Origin: Nitrospira sp.
GTDB taxonomy: Bacteria > Nitrospirota > Nitrospiria > Nitrospirales > Nitrospiraceae
Assembly (NCBI GenBank): GCA_020853775.1
Contig: JADYYH010000024.1
Span: forward strand, 1 to 64,000
Reading direction: 5' to 3'
DNA: 64,000 nt
In this document: one piece after another, positions 56,053-64,000 of the stretch
Numbering within the stretch: the first letter of the stretch is position 1
Layout: each line of letters opens with the position of its first letter
The notes under the pieces: generated by a model
Databases searched by the model: none
Told to the model about the DNA's origin: nothing
What the model saw: the letters and a program-made list of their open reading frames with translations, nothing else
Translations under genes and position numbers: made by a program

Positions 56053-58734
56053 TTATGCCGCATGAGCTCCGAGAAACAGTTCAATTTCGTTGAGAATCGA
56101 CGCCCGGATCGTTTCGAGGCGACCAGCGTCTTCCACTTTCTTCCCGTCCATCCCCGTCACGTAAAACACGTCGGCCACTTGATCAAGCCGGGTGGAAATC
56201 CGGGACGCATGCACCGACAAACCCAACTGAAAAATGGCGTTCGTGATAATGTACAGCAATCCTTGCCGATCATCCGCAAAAACATCAAGAATCGTAAACC
56301 GGTCGGAGGTCTCATTGTCGATGCGCACCTCGGATGGTTGCCGGTGAGCGGGCAATGACCGGCCCATGTTCAACCGTGCCCCGCGCCGCATCACCGAATC
56401 GATGGACTGACGGCCGGTCAACACCTCCGTAATCATCGCCCCGATCGACTCGCATCGTTCCGCCGGCGGAGCGCCGTGATAATCGGGATCGGCGACCTGG
56501 AAGGTATCGACGACCACGCCGTCTTTTCTGGTGACGATCTGCGCGTCCAGAATCTGCAATCCACCCGCCGCCATCACCCCCGCAATTTTCGAAAACAATC
56601 CCGGGATCAGATCGTTATGCGCAATCACGGCATATTCACAGGTCCCCAATGGCGCGTTGAATTCCGTCTCCACGACCACGCCGCCATCCAGCAGGCGTCG
56701 AATGGCGCCCAGGTGATCGGCAATACGCCGCGGACTCGTACCGTACGCATAGCGCAGGGGAAACTGTTCGAGCTCCGAGCGGATCCAGGCCCTGTCGGCA
56801 GGGAAATTACGATTCCCCTGCGACTGTCCCGCCACATCATCCGCGATGCGCGCCAGCCGTTGCGGCTCATCGGCCGTCTCCCGCTCGCCCGATACTTCCT
56901 GCATGGCTCGCAGGTACAGTTCAACCAGGAGCGACTCTTTCCATTTCGTCAGTACATCGGGGCCCACGGCCGCGATGTCGGCCGCGGTCAGGGCCAGCAA
57001 CTTGCGCAACACTTCCGGCGTGCCGACTTCCCTCGCGAACGGCAACAACACTTTTTCATCATAGGGATCGCGCCGGAAGGCCGTGTGAGCCATCAACAGA
57101 TGCCGATGGACCAGCATGACGAGGGTGCGCGTGTCCGGTTCATCGAAGCCGAGACGCGCCGCCATTTCTTCCGCCAACCGCTTCCCGACTTCACTATGAT
57201 CTTCCTCGTGGCCCTTCCCCAGGTCATGAAGGAGGAGCGCCAGGTGCAGCAGATCCTTGCGCTTGATCTCTCGATACACCTCGCCGAGGACACCCGTATG
57301 GTCGGCCAGGGTTTCGGCTTTCGCCACCGCGAGTAAGCTATGCTCGTCGACCGTGTACTTGTGGTACTGGTTAAATTGCATCAGTCCGCGGACGCGTGAG
57401 AAGGCCGGCACGAGTTTCTCTAGCAGATGCGCCCGATGCATGGCTTCCAACGTTCGCGCCGTGCCGGGTCCCGCGAGAATCGAGAGGAAGGTTCGGCCGG
57501 CCTCCGGCGTATGGAACTGTTCGATGGACAGCGTTTCCGCATGCCGGTGAATGTCTTCCAGGAGAGAGGGATCGATGCTCAGCTGCCGGGATCGAGCCAC
57601 ATTGAACAGCGTGAGTAGCAACGTCGGCTGCACCAGGACTTGTGAACGCAACTCAACAGGGACGGTCAGCGCCTCACCATCGATCACGAAATATTGTTGA
57701 ATGCGCGGAGACGGGAGCCATCGAACGAGCCGTTTCCACAAGGAGCGGCGGCGGCACCGTTCCACAAATCGCATCAAGGCGACGTGCAGCCCCATCGTAT
57801 GCCGATAGTATTGCTGCATGAATTGTTCAACGGCGAGCAAATGCGGACGATCGGTGAAACCGAGATGTTTCGCCAACCAGACCTGTTCGTCGAAGGTGAG
57901 AATTTCCTGCGCCATGCCGGCTCGAATATGGAGAAACGAACGGACGCGCAAGAGAAACTCTCTGGCTTCCTTGATCGAGCGATAGTCTGCTTGGGATAGA
58001 ATCCCTCGGTCTGACAGTTCGCGAATGGTGGGCGCCTGAAATCGCGCGGATCCAATCCATTGCAGAAGATGCAAATCGCGCAGACCACCCTTGCTTTTCT
58101 TGACGTTCGGCTCAAGCAGGTAGACCGTCTCGCCGAACTTCTGGTACTCGCGCTGCCGTTCCGCCACCTTCTGTTCGAGATACCCGTCGAAGCCGCTCGA
58201 CACCACTTTGCGCACATAACGCGCGTGGAATTGCTGAAAGAGTTCGGGGCTGCCCGCCAGAAACCGGGCCTCCATCATAGACGTGCGAACGGTCAGATCA
58301 GCCATACCCAAATCGATACAGTCTTGAATGGTGCGCACGCTATGACCGACCTGAAACCCGATATCCCAGAGCGGATGCAGCACCTGCTTCACCAGCTCAG
58401 GGATTACCTTGGCCGCATCCTGATGAAAGAGGAACATCAGATCGATATCGGAGTGCGGCGCCAATTCCCGCCGGCCGTAGCCTCCGATCGCCACCAGGCA
58501 ACAATGCTGGAACCCCGCAGTCGTGAGCGCCTCGCCGCCTGTTCGAGCCGCCATCCGGTACCGGCCGACAATGAGTCCGTCGACCAGATCCGTCGTGGCC
58601 GTCACTACCTCATCACCCGAGGCGCCGGCCAGCAACCGCTCCTGAATCGCGTGGCGCTGTTCAGCCAGCAGCTGGGACACCACAAGAGGAGCCTCGTGCA
58701 CCATATGAGAGTCTGCGTCCAAGGCTTGCGACAT
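56053..58734 (-). CDS. glnD: [protein-PII] uridylyltransferase/uridylyl-removing enzyme
   Basis: GlnD senses glutamine and adds or removes UMP on PII. The 893-residue protein has the nucleotidyltransferase motif GGYGRRELAPHSDIDLMFLF, a central helical region, an HD phosphohydrolase domain (LLHDLGKGHEEDHSEVGKRLAEEM), and two C-terminal ACT domains (YAVIAHNDLIPGLFSKIAGVMAAGGLQILDAQI and FTILDVFADDRQGLLYIITNAIFQLGLSVHASRIST). It begins 2 bases after glnB. Confidence 0.95.
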   Translation of the reverse strand: MSQALDADSHMVHEAPLVVSQLLAEQRHAIQERLLAGASGDEVVTATTDLVDGLIVGRYRMAARTGGEALTTAGFQHCCLVAIGGYGRRELAPHSDIDLMFLFHQDAAKVIPELVKQVLHPLWDIGFQVGHSVRTIQDCIDLGMADLTVRTSMMEARFLAGSPELFQQFHARYVRKVVSSGFDGYLEQKVAERQREYQKFGETVYLLEPNVKKSKGGLRDLHLLQWIGSARFQAPTIRELSDRGILSQADYRSIKEAREFLLRVRSFLHIRAGMAQEILTFDEQVWLAKHLGFTDRPHLLAVEQFMQQYYRHTMGLHVALMRFVERCRRRSLWKRLVRWLPSPRIQQYFVIDGEALTVPVELRSQVLVQPTLLLTLFNVARSRQLSIDPSLLEDIHRHAETLSIEQFHTPEAGRTFLSILAGPGTARTLEAMHRAHLLEKLVPAFSRVRGLMQFNQYHKYTVDEHSLLAVAKAETLADHTGVLGEVYREIKRKDLLHLALLLHDLGKGHEEDHSEVGKRLAEEMAARLGFDEPDTRTLVMLVHRHLLMAHTAFRRDPYDEKVLLPFAREVGTPEVLRKLLALTAADIAAVGPDVLTKWKESLLVELYLRAMQEVSGERETADEPQRLARIADDVAGQSQGNRNFPADRAWIRSELEQFPLRYAYGTSPRRIADHLGAIRRLLDGGVVVETEFNAPLGTCEYAVIAHNDLIPGLFSKIAGVMAAGGLQILDAQIVTRKDGVVVDTFQVADPDYHGAPPAERCESIGAMITEVLTGRQSIDSVMRRGARLNMGRSLPAHRQPSEVRIDNETSDRFTILDVFADDRQGLLYIITNAIFQLGLSVHASRISTRLDQVADVFYVTGMDGKKVEDAGRLETIRASILNEIELFLGAHAA

Positions 58735-58736
58735 AC

Positions 58737-59117
<381 letters not shown>

Positions 59118-59177
59118 TCAGCTAAAAGAAAAACTCCGAGCAACATGCTGAAGGCTGACTGCTGATCGCCTTCTGAC

Positions 59178-60506
59178 TCATGAGTACGCACGTTCGTTAT
59201 GTTGACTCAAATCCAGACCGGTCGCTTCCTCTTCGGGCGAGACCCGCAGTCCCGTCATCGCATCGACGAATTTGAGGATGGCAAAGGTACCGACCAACGA
59301 GAAGACCGTCGTGACCACCACGACCAGGAGTTGGACGCCGAACAAACCGGGATTACCGAAGAAGAGCCCATCGGCGCCTCCGGGATTGACGACCTTGCTG
59401 GCGCAGAGCCCCGTCGCCAGCACTCCGATCACCCCCCCGACTCCGTGGATTCCCACGACGTCAAGCGAGTCATCATAGCCGAATCGCCCTTTCCAGACAA
59501 TCGCCGCGTAGCAGGACATGCCGGCCACCAGGCCGATGAGGATGGCCCACAGGGGGCTGATATATCCCGCCGCAGGCGTCACCGTCGCCAGGCCGGCCAC
59601 CGCGCCGCTGGCCACGCCCAGTACCGTCGGTTTCCCGCGATGCATCCATTCCGAGCCGCACCAGGAAATGGCCCCCATGCAGGCGGCCGCATGGGTCGCC
59701 AGAATGGCCGACACCGCCACGCCGTTCGCCCCGAGCGCGCTTCCCCCGTTGAACCCGAACCACCCGAACCACAAAAATCCGGTCCCGAGCAGGGTCATCG
59801 GCAAATTGTGGGGCGCCATATAATCCGTGCCATAGCCCCGACGCTTGCCCAGCACAATCGCGCAGATCAATGCCGACGCGCCGGAGCTGATGTGAATCAC
59901 CGCGCCGCCGGCAAAATCTAACGCGCCCAGCTGAGCCAACCATCCGCCGCCCCAAATCCAATGCGCCAACGGCACATAGACGAGCACCGACCACATGGCG
60001 GCGAACAACACGACCGACGTGAACCGTTTGCGCTCAGCAAAAGCGCCGGTGATCAGCGCCGGCGCAATGGCGGCAAACATTAATTGGAACAACACAAAGG
60101 CTTGGTGAGGGATCGTCGGAGCGTAGACCGCGTGCGGCTGGCTCCCCACTCCACTGAGGCCGATCCAGTCCAGCCCTCCGATCACCCCGCCTTTATCCGG
60201 TCCGAACGCGAGGCTATAGCCGAACAGAATCCATAACAGGCTGACCACGCTGAGGATCATGATGCTCTGCATGATCGTCCCCAGCACATTCTTGGTGCGC
60301 ACGAGCCCTCCATAAAACAGGGCAAGACCCGGCATCAGCATGGCCAGCACGAACGCCGACGAAACCAGAACCCATGCCGTATCGCCGCTATCGGCTTTGA
60401 GCGGCGCATTCTCCGCCCAGGCGTGCTCAGCCCCGAATCCCACTGTCCAGGTGAGTATCCCTGTCAGACTCACGATGAACGTTTTCCACTGTGCCGATGC
60501 CTTCAC
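59178..60506 (-). CDS. amtB: ammonium transporter
   Basis: This is a 442-residue protein with a cleavable-type N-terminus and 11 membrane helices. Features are WVLVSSAFVLAMLMPGLALFYGGLVRTKNVLGT, the first pore His in DFAGGAVIHISSGASAL and the second in DVVGIHGVGGVIG. The C-terminal tail (GLRVSPEEEATGLDLSQHNE) is the PII-binding type. The start is a GTG with AGGAGG before it. A strong hairpin (60531-60579) sits between the upstream porin stop and this start. Confidence 0.96.
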   Translation of the reverse strand: MKASAQWKTFIVSLTGILTWTVGFGAEHAWAENAPLKADSGDTAWVLVSSAFVLAMLMPGLALFYGGLVRTKNVLGTIMQSIMILSVVSLLWILFGYSLAFGPDKGGVIGGLDWIGLSGVGSQPHAVYAPTIPHQAFVLFQLMFAAIAPALITGAFAERKRFTSVVLFAAMWSVLVYVPLAHWIWGGGWLAQLGALDFAGGAVIHISSGASALICAIVLGKRRGYGTDYMAPHNLPMTLLGTGFLWFGWFGFNGGSALGANGVAVSAILATHAAACMGAISWCGSEWMHRGKPTVLGVASGAVAGLATVTPAAGYISPLWAILIGLVAGMSCYAAIVWKGRFGYDDSLDVVGIHGVGGVIGVLATGLCASKVVNPGGADGLFFGNPGLFGVQLLVVVVTTVFSLVGTFAILKFVDAMTGLRVSPEEEATGLDLSQHNERAYS

Positions 60507-60530
60507 GCTGTCCTCCTTCGGCTACGCTGC

Positions 60531-60579
60531 CTGCCAAGAGGCCTCCTCCTTCACCGTGCTCAGGAGGAGGCCCAGGCAG
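60531..60579 (-). other. strong hairpin in the porin-amtB intergenic region
   Basis: An 11-bp perfect stem (60540-60550 with 60562-60572) is extended by CTGCC/GGCAG (60531-60535 with 60575-60579). It begins 4 bases after the porin stop and ends 24 bases before the amtB start. There is no U tract. It probably acts as an RNA-processing or stability element. Confidence 0.6.
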
Positions 60580-60583
60580 AAAC

Positions 60584-61462
60584 TTAAAACGTCTTCGTGA
60601 ACTTCAGCTTATAAAAATCCTGATTGTCTGTCAGATCTTTCCCTGCCGTGAACCGGAAGGCCATGTTCCCCGGCAACTTCATTTCGACGTACGGGCCGAT
60701 CCAACGATAATAATCCTGAGCCGCTCCCGGCGCGCTGCTGTCACGCGTCGTCAACAAGTGCTCATAATGAGCACCCAGAGACCACATGCTGTTCATACGC
60801 ACACCGGCGCTCACCCAATAGTGTAGGAAGTCCCAGGTTCCCCGGCCGCCGGTCTGACTGGTCCCCAGGCAATTCGTATCCACCAACCCGCTACAGCCCG
60901 TCGCCCCTCCGCCACCGCTGCCGCCCTCGCTGCGGATCGCCTTGTAGTAGCCCAGGTAGAACTCGCCTTCGAAACGATTGTCGATGTAGTTCGCGATGAT
61001 GTTCGGCACCGCGCCTTCAAAGGCCGTCGTGCGCTCATTGACGCTACCGCCGCCGTTTGGAAAAAACCCGCCGCGGGACGACAACAAGCTGCCATGCACA
61101 AACCCGATCATCGGCGTGACGGATAGGCGTTTTTCCAGGAACGTGAAATTGAGTCCCACGTCCGTTTCCAGCCAGGGCGCGTTATCGTGCACACCTATGC
61201 CATTGATCATGGTCCAATAGGTGAAGTTAAAGGCAAGTGCGACGTTATCGGTCAGACCGTAGGTGCCGTAAATGGATGGATTGAATCCGAAAAAACTGTC
61301 GGCCTGCATCGCCATCGTCACCGACACGGGGTGCTTGGTGGTGTCCATCAAGTCGTCTGTCGTCGCAGCCTGCGCCTCGACCAGCGCGCCTCCTCCACCG
61401 CCTGCCATCAATGCGAACCCCAACACCCATGCCCGTGCCTTTCGCCCTACCAAGATATTCAT
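60584..61462 (-). CDS. outer-membrane beta-barrel protein (DUF6733-like)
   Basis: This is a 292-residue protein. ATG 61462 follows TTTGGAGGCG and opens a signal peptide ending VEAQA. The rest alternates polar and hydrophobic residues with many aromatic belts (YGTYGLTDNVALAFNFTYWT, FEGEFYLGYYKAI, WIGPYVEMKLPGNMAFRFTAG) and ends in a terminal Phe (KLKFTKTF), the usual insertion signal of outer-membrane barrels. Next to amtB it may admit ammonium or other small solutes. A dual-hexaloop RNA element lies in its leader. Confidence 0.75.
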   Translation of the reverse strand: MNILVGRKARAWVLGFALMAGGGGGALVEAQAATTDDLMDTTKHPVSVTMAMQADSFFGFNPSIYGTYGLTDNVALAFNFTYWTMINGIGVHDNAPWLETDVGLNFTFLEKRLSVTPMIGFVHGSLLSSRGGFFPNGGGSVNERTTAFEGAVPNIIANYIDNRFEGEFYLGYYKAIRSEGGSGGGGATGCSGLVDTNCLGTSQTGGRGTWDFLHYWVSAGVRMNSMWSLGAHYEHLLTTRDSSAPGAAQDYYRWIGPYVEMKLPGNMAFRFTAGKDLTDNQDFYKLKFTKTF

Positions 61463-61540
61463 GACGCCTCCAAAGAGAGAAGAAGTAAAAGTGCCCGCAC
61501 CAAAAACCGTCATGCCCGACGATCTCTGAGCCCCGTCTCT

Positions 61541-61583
61541 CTGGCGCCATTGCCAGTGTTGCTGACCGACGTCGTTGTCGGTC
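61541..61583 (-). promoter_or_regulatory. dual-hexaloop ANTAR-type RNA element upstream of the porin-amtB genes
   Basis: Minus strand: stem-loop 1 GACCGAC-AACGAC-GTCGGTC (61583-61564), linker of 7 bases (61563-61557), stem-loop 2 CTGGC-AATGGC-GCCAG (61556-61541). Both hexaloops are identical to those in the nirC leader while the stems differ but remain complementary. Downstream, a weak CGTC/GACG hairpin followed by TTTTT (to about 61502) could be the terminator. The porin start is about 80 bases further on. Confidence 0.72.
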
Positions 61584-61597
61584 GGAATACGCGCTGC

Positions 61598-63367
61598 CTA
61601 CCGATACCCGTTGGTGATCGGCATCCGCCGATCCTTGCCGAATGCCCGATGCGTAATCTTGATGCCGAGCGGCGCTTGCCTGCGTTTGTACTCGCTGCGA
61701 TCCACCATCACCATGACGCGCGCCACCGTGTCCCGATCGAAACCCATGGCCACAATGTCTTCGAGGGCGCGATCCTCCTCGACATAGGCCTTCAAAATGG
61801 GATCCAACACCGAATAGGGCGGCAAACTGTCTTCATCTTTTTGATCGGGGCGCAATTCTGCCGTCGGAGGCCGTTCCAGCACGCGTTTGGGAATCACCGG
61901 CTCCGGGCCACTGAGATTTCGCAGATGCGACAGTTCATACACCATCGTCTTGGGTACGTCTTTGATCACCGCAAAGCCGCCGGCCATGTCGCCATATAAC
62001 GTGGCGTAGCCGACGCTCATTTCGCTCTTGTTCCCGGTGGTCAACACCAAGTGCCCGAATTTGTTGGAATAGGCCATGAGCAGATTGCCCCTGATTCTGG
62101 CCTGCAAATTCTCTTCGGTCGTGTCGGGGCGATGTCCCGCGAATGGCTTGGACAGCGCCCGGAGAAAACTCTTGAAGGTCGGCGTAATCGAAAGGGTATC
62201 GACCTGGATGCGCAGGCGCCGCGCCAGATCGACAACATCCTCGCGACTGACCCGCGAGGTATAGGGCGAGGGCATGAACACCCCGAGGACATTGTCCGCG
62301 CCGACCCCATCCACCGCAATGGCCGCCGTGATGGCCGAGTCGATGCCGCCGCTCAATCCAATGACGACCCGCTTAAACCCGTTCTTTCGGACATAATCGC
62401 GCACCCCCAGCACCAGCGCGCGATAGGCCTCCTCCAGCCGATCCAACGGGGATTCCATGGCCGGAACCAGGATCGACGAGGACTTCCTCGCCGGCACCCG
62501 CACCGCAACACGATCCACCAGCGCGGCCACACGCGGCGGCAAGGGCCTAGTGCGCCGCTCCCCCTGGCGGGCTCGGCCCACCGCCGCCACATCGAGATCG
62601 GCAATCAGCAGATCCTGCTCAAAGGACTTGCCCCGCGCCACCACGTCGCCGGTCTGATCCACGATCACACTGCAGCCGTCGAAGACCAGCTCATCCTGCC
62701 CACCCACCATGTTGGTATAGGTGACCAGCACGCGATTTTCGCGCGCGCGGGTGGCCAGCACCTGTTCGCGCAGGCGGCTCTTGCCGACATGGAACGGCGA
62801 GGCGTTGATGTTGACGATCACCTCGGCTCCGGCCGCAGCCTGCGCGCGTGTCGGCCCTTCGGGAAACCAGATGTCCTCGCAAATATTCACACCGATGGTC
62901 GTGCCATTCAGCACCAGCAGCGGCAAGCGCGTCCCAGGACAGAAATAGCGGCTCTCATCAAACACGCCATAATTCGGCAAGAGCCGCTTGCAGTAGTTGG
63001 CGACCAGCCGTCGCTCACACAGCACGGCTGCCGCATTGTAGAGATCATGCCGACCGGCCGGCGAGAAGGCTGAGGGCTCCGGCACGCCGGCACCGGCTGC
63101 CTCGCGTGCGACATACCCCACCACCACCACGATCCCTTGCGCCTCCGCCGCCACCGCTTTCAACGCTCGCTGCGTGTCTTCGATGAAGCGGGGCTTGAAC
63201 AACAGATCCTCCGGCGGGTACCCGGTGATGGCCAATTCGGGGAACGCCACAATGTCCGCTTTCACGCGGCGCGCATCCTTGATCCAGGCCTTGATCAGCG
63301 CCGTGTTGCCGACGATGTCGCCGACCGTCGGATTGATCTGGGCCATGGCGACTCGCAAAAACCGCAT
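61598..63367 (-). CDS. nadE: glutamine-dependent NAD synthetase
   Basis: This is a 589-residue two-domain enzyme. The N-terminal nitrilase-type glutaminase has Glu44 (VAFPELAITGYPPEDL), Lys in ANYCKRLLPNYGVFDE and the nucleophile Cys in GVNICEDIWF. The C-terminal synthetase has the PP-loop IGLSGGIDSAITA, then LVLTTGNKSEMSVGYATLYGDMAGGF. It amidates nicotinate-adenine dinucleotide using glutamine, a link to the nitrogen genes downstream. An attenuator-like leader lies upstream (63520-63575). Confidence 0.95.
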   Translation of the reverse strand: MRFLRVAMAQINPTVGDIVGNTALIKAWIKDARRVKADIVAFPELAITGYPPEDLLFKPRFIEDTQRALKAVAAEAQGIVVVVGYVAREAAGAGVPEPSAFSPAGRHDLYNAAAVLCERRLVANYCKRLLPNYGVFDESRYFCPGTRLPLLVLNGTTIGVNICEDIWFPEGPTRAQAAAGAEVIVNINASPFHVGKSRLREQVLATRARENRVLVTYTNMVGGQDELVFDGCSVIVDQTGDVVARGKSFEQDLLIADLDVAAVGRARQGERRTRPLPPRVAALVDRVAVRVPARKSSSILVPAMESPLDRLEEAYRALVLGVRDYVRKNGFKRVVIGLSGGIDSAITAAIAVDGVGADNVLGVFMPSPYTSRVSREDVVDLARRLRIQVDTLSITPTFKSFLRALSKPFAGHRPDTTEENLQARIRGNLLMAYSNKFGHLVLTTGNKSEMSVGYATLYGDMAGGFAVIKDVPKTMVYELSHLRNLSGPEPVIPKRVLERPPTAELRPDQKDEDSLPPYSVLDPILKAYVEEDRALEDIVAMGFDRDTVARVMVMVDRSEYKRRQAPLGIKITHRAFGKDRRMPITNGYR

Positions 63368-63390
63368 CAGAGGGTTTTCCCAGCAATCGC

Positions 63391-63513
63391 AGCATGCTCA
63401 AATCGGTCATTCAACGAGGCCGCAAGGAGCTCAGACGCCGAGGCGTACTGTGAGCCGTACGTCGAGGTGGATGAGCGACTGAGAACGAAGTTGAGGGCCG
63501 ATTTCAGCATGCT
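63391..63513. repeat. 123-bp MITE/REP-like element
   Basis: It is bounded by 16-bp inverted repeats, AGCATGCTCAAATCGG (63391-63406) and CCGATTTCAGCATGCT (63498-63513), 15 of 16 matching. The centre forms a GTAC..GTAC hairpin. It lies between the nadE leader terminator and the nadE start. I recall similar intergenic repeats in Nitrospira genomes, but no second copy is in this window. Confidence 0.6.
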
Positions 63514-63519
63514 GTTAAT

Positions 63520-63575
63520 AAAAAAAAAGTCCTCGGACCCACCAACCTCGGTGGACCAGAGGACGTCGTTGTCCT
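63520..63575 (-). promoter_or_regulatory. attenuator upstream of nadE: AACGAC hexaloop overlapping a terminator
   Basis: Minus strand: hairpin AGGAC-AACGAC-GTCCT (63575-63560) shares its 3' arm with a long imperfect terminator stem (63564-63529; GTCCTC..GAGGAC outside, CCACC/GGTGG inside) followed by nine T (63528-63520). The hexaloop has A1 and G4. The layout copies the second attenuator of the nirC leader. A possible partner hairpin (AACGG..CCGTT) lies just upstream. Confidence 0.65.
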
Positions 63576-63635
63576 GCGCCATCTCTATAACGGATAGCCT
63601 CCTGAGACTCCGTTGTCCCTGGAAAAGCTGGCGAT

Positions 63636-63665
63636 GATATAGCACCAGCCCGAATCGACTGTCAA
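63636..63665 (-). promoter_or_regulatory. sigma70-type promoter of the nadE leader
   Basis: Minus strand: TTGACA (63665-63660), an 18-base spacer and an extended -10, TGC then TATATC (63641-63636). It is the strongest promoter match seen in the window. Confidence 0.65.
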
Positions 63666-63735
63666 CGGCTACGAGAGCGTCTTTTCTGAAATCCTCCCAT
63701 GGCCAGGACAGCGGTCTATGTTACAATCCCGCCCC

Positions 63736-64000
63736 ATGCGCCAGACACCTCAACCGATAATGTCGCCGGCAGGACCAGGCCGGCCTCTTTGGAAGACCTG
63801 GCTGATCATCCTCCCCTGCTGGTTCCTCCTCGCGTGCAACGCCATGTCCCCGCTCACTCCCATCGGGGAGGGGCCGTTAGGGACGGTCGCGCTCGAACGC
63901 CTGGCCAGCCGGGGCACCACGGCCAGATACGGCAGTCCGCAGAGCGCGTTTCAGGCATCCCATCCGGCCACCGTGTCGGCATCAGTGGTCTCACGTCTCC
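63736..64000 (+). CDS. lipoprotein, N-terminal part (runs off the window)
   Basis: ATG 63736 opens a signal peptide (WKTWLIILPCWFLLACN) with a lipobox LLAC; the lipid-carrying Cys is about residue 36. The visible mature part is Ser/Thr/Pro-rich and unrecognised. There is no Shine-Dalgarno; TACAAT at 63722-63727 lies 8 bases before the ATG, so the mRNA may be leaderless. The gene is cut by the window end. Confidence 0.6.
   Translation, partial: MRQTPQPIMSPAGPGRPLWKTWLIILPCWFLLACNAMSPLTPIGEGPLGTVALERLASRGTTARYGSPQSAFQASHPATVSASVVSRL

Overview
The window looks like chromosome of a nitrite-oxidising bacterium of the genus Nitrospira (Nitrospirota). The main evidence is a periplasmic chlorite dismutase at 30.5-31.3 kb that keeps every haem-pocket residue of the characterised Nitrospira enzyme at a constant offset. 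Assimilatory nitrite reductase (nirA), cyanase (cynS), a nirC-type channel and an amtB/glnB/glnD/glnA block support this. The DNA is GC-rich. No rRNA, tRNA or CRISPR array was recognised.

Layout. 0-1.7 kb: the tail of an IS630-type transposase, abutted by an IS1182-type element whose transposase has one in-frame amber codon. 1.9-9.8 kb: a secreted protein, scpB/scpA, a pentapeptide-repeat protein, a secreted Lon-type protease domain, a lysine-rich/acidic histone-like protein, a cupredoxin and a PqqD-like/methyltransferase fusion. 9.8-12.6 kb: a small membrane-protein gene split by an IS1202/ISNCY-type element with a 17-bp target duplication, itself invaded by IS30. 12.6-24.1 kb: ppx, recG, a TPR/peptidase-MA protein and a run of poorly known genes. 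24.6-32.7 kb (minus strand): a purine operon purB-cld-purC-(membrane protein)-purS-purQ-purL-purF, with chlorite dismutase translationally coupled to purB. 32.8-36.5 kb: nusB, ribH, ribBA and a NarK-type transporter. 36.6-41.5 kb: an RpoH-type sigma factor, a DMFase-like protein and groES/groEL. 41.5-45.7 kb: two divergent GlnE-like half proteins, one carrying ACT domains. 45.9-50 kb: accessory genes (HNH nuclease, Phd/RelE pair, lipoprotein, TIM-barrel protein). 50.2-63.4 kb (minus strand): nadE, an outer-membrane protein, amtB, glnB, glnD, glnA, then nirC, cynS, a small winged-helix protein, nirA and a CBS protein. 63.7-64 kb: a truncated lipoprotein gene.

How it fits together. Nitrite enters through NirC and is reduced by NirA, cyanate is opened by CynS, ammonium enters through AmtB, and GlnA fixes it under PII (GlnB), GlnD and the split GlnE-like pair.

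The most interesting signal is RNA-level. Non-coding leaders upstream of the porin-amtB genes, of nirC-cynS-nirA and of nadE contain small hairpins. Their hexaloops have A at position 1 and G at position 4 (AACGAC, AATGGC, AAAGAC), while their stem sequences differ but stay complementary. Several overlap intrinsic terminators. This is the signature of ANTAR-protein (NasR/NasT-type) antitermination and suggests a nitrogen-assimilation regulon controlled by RNA binding. No ANTAR protein is encoded in the window.
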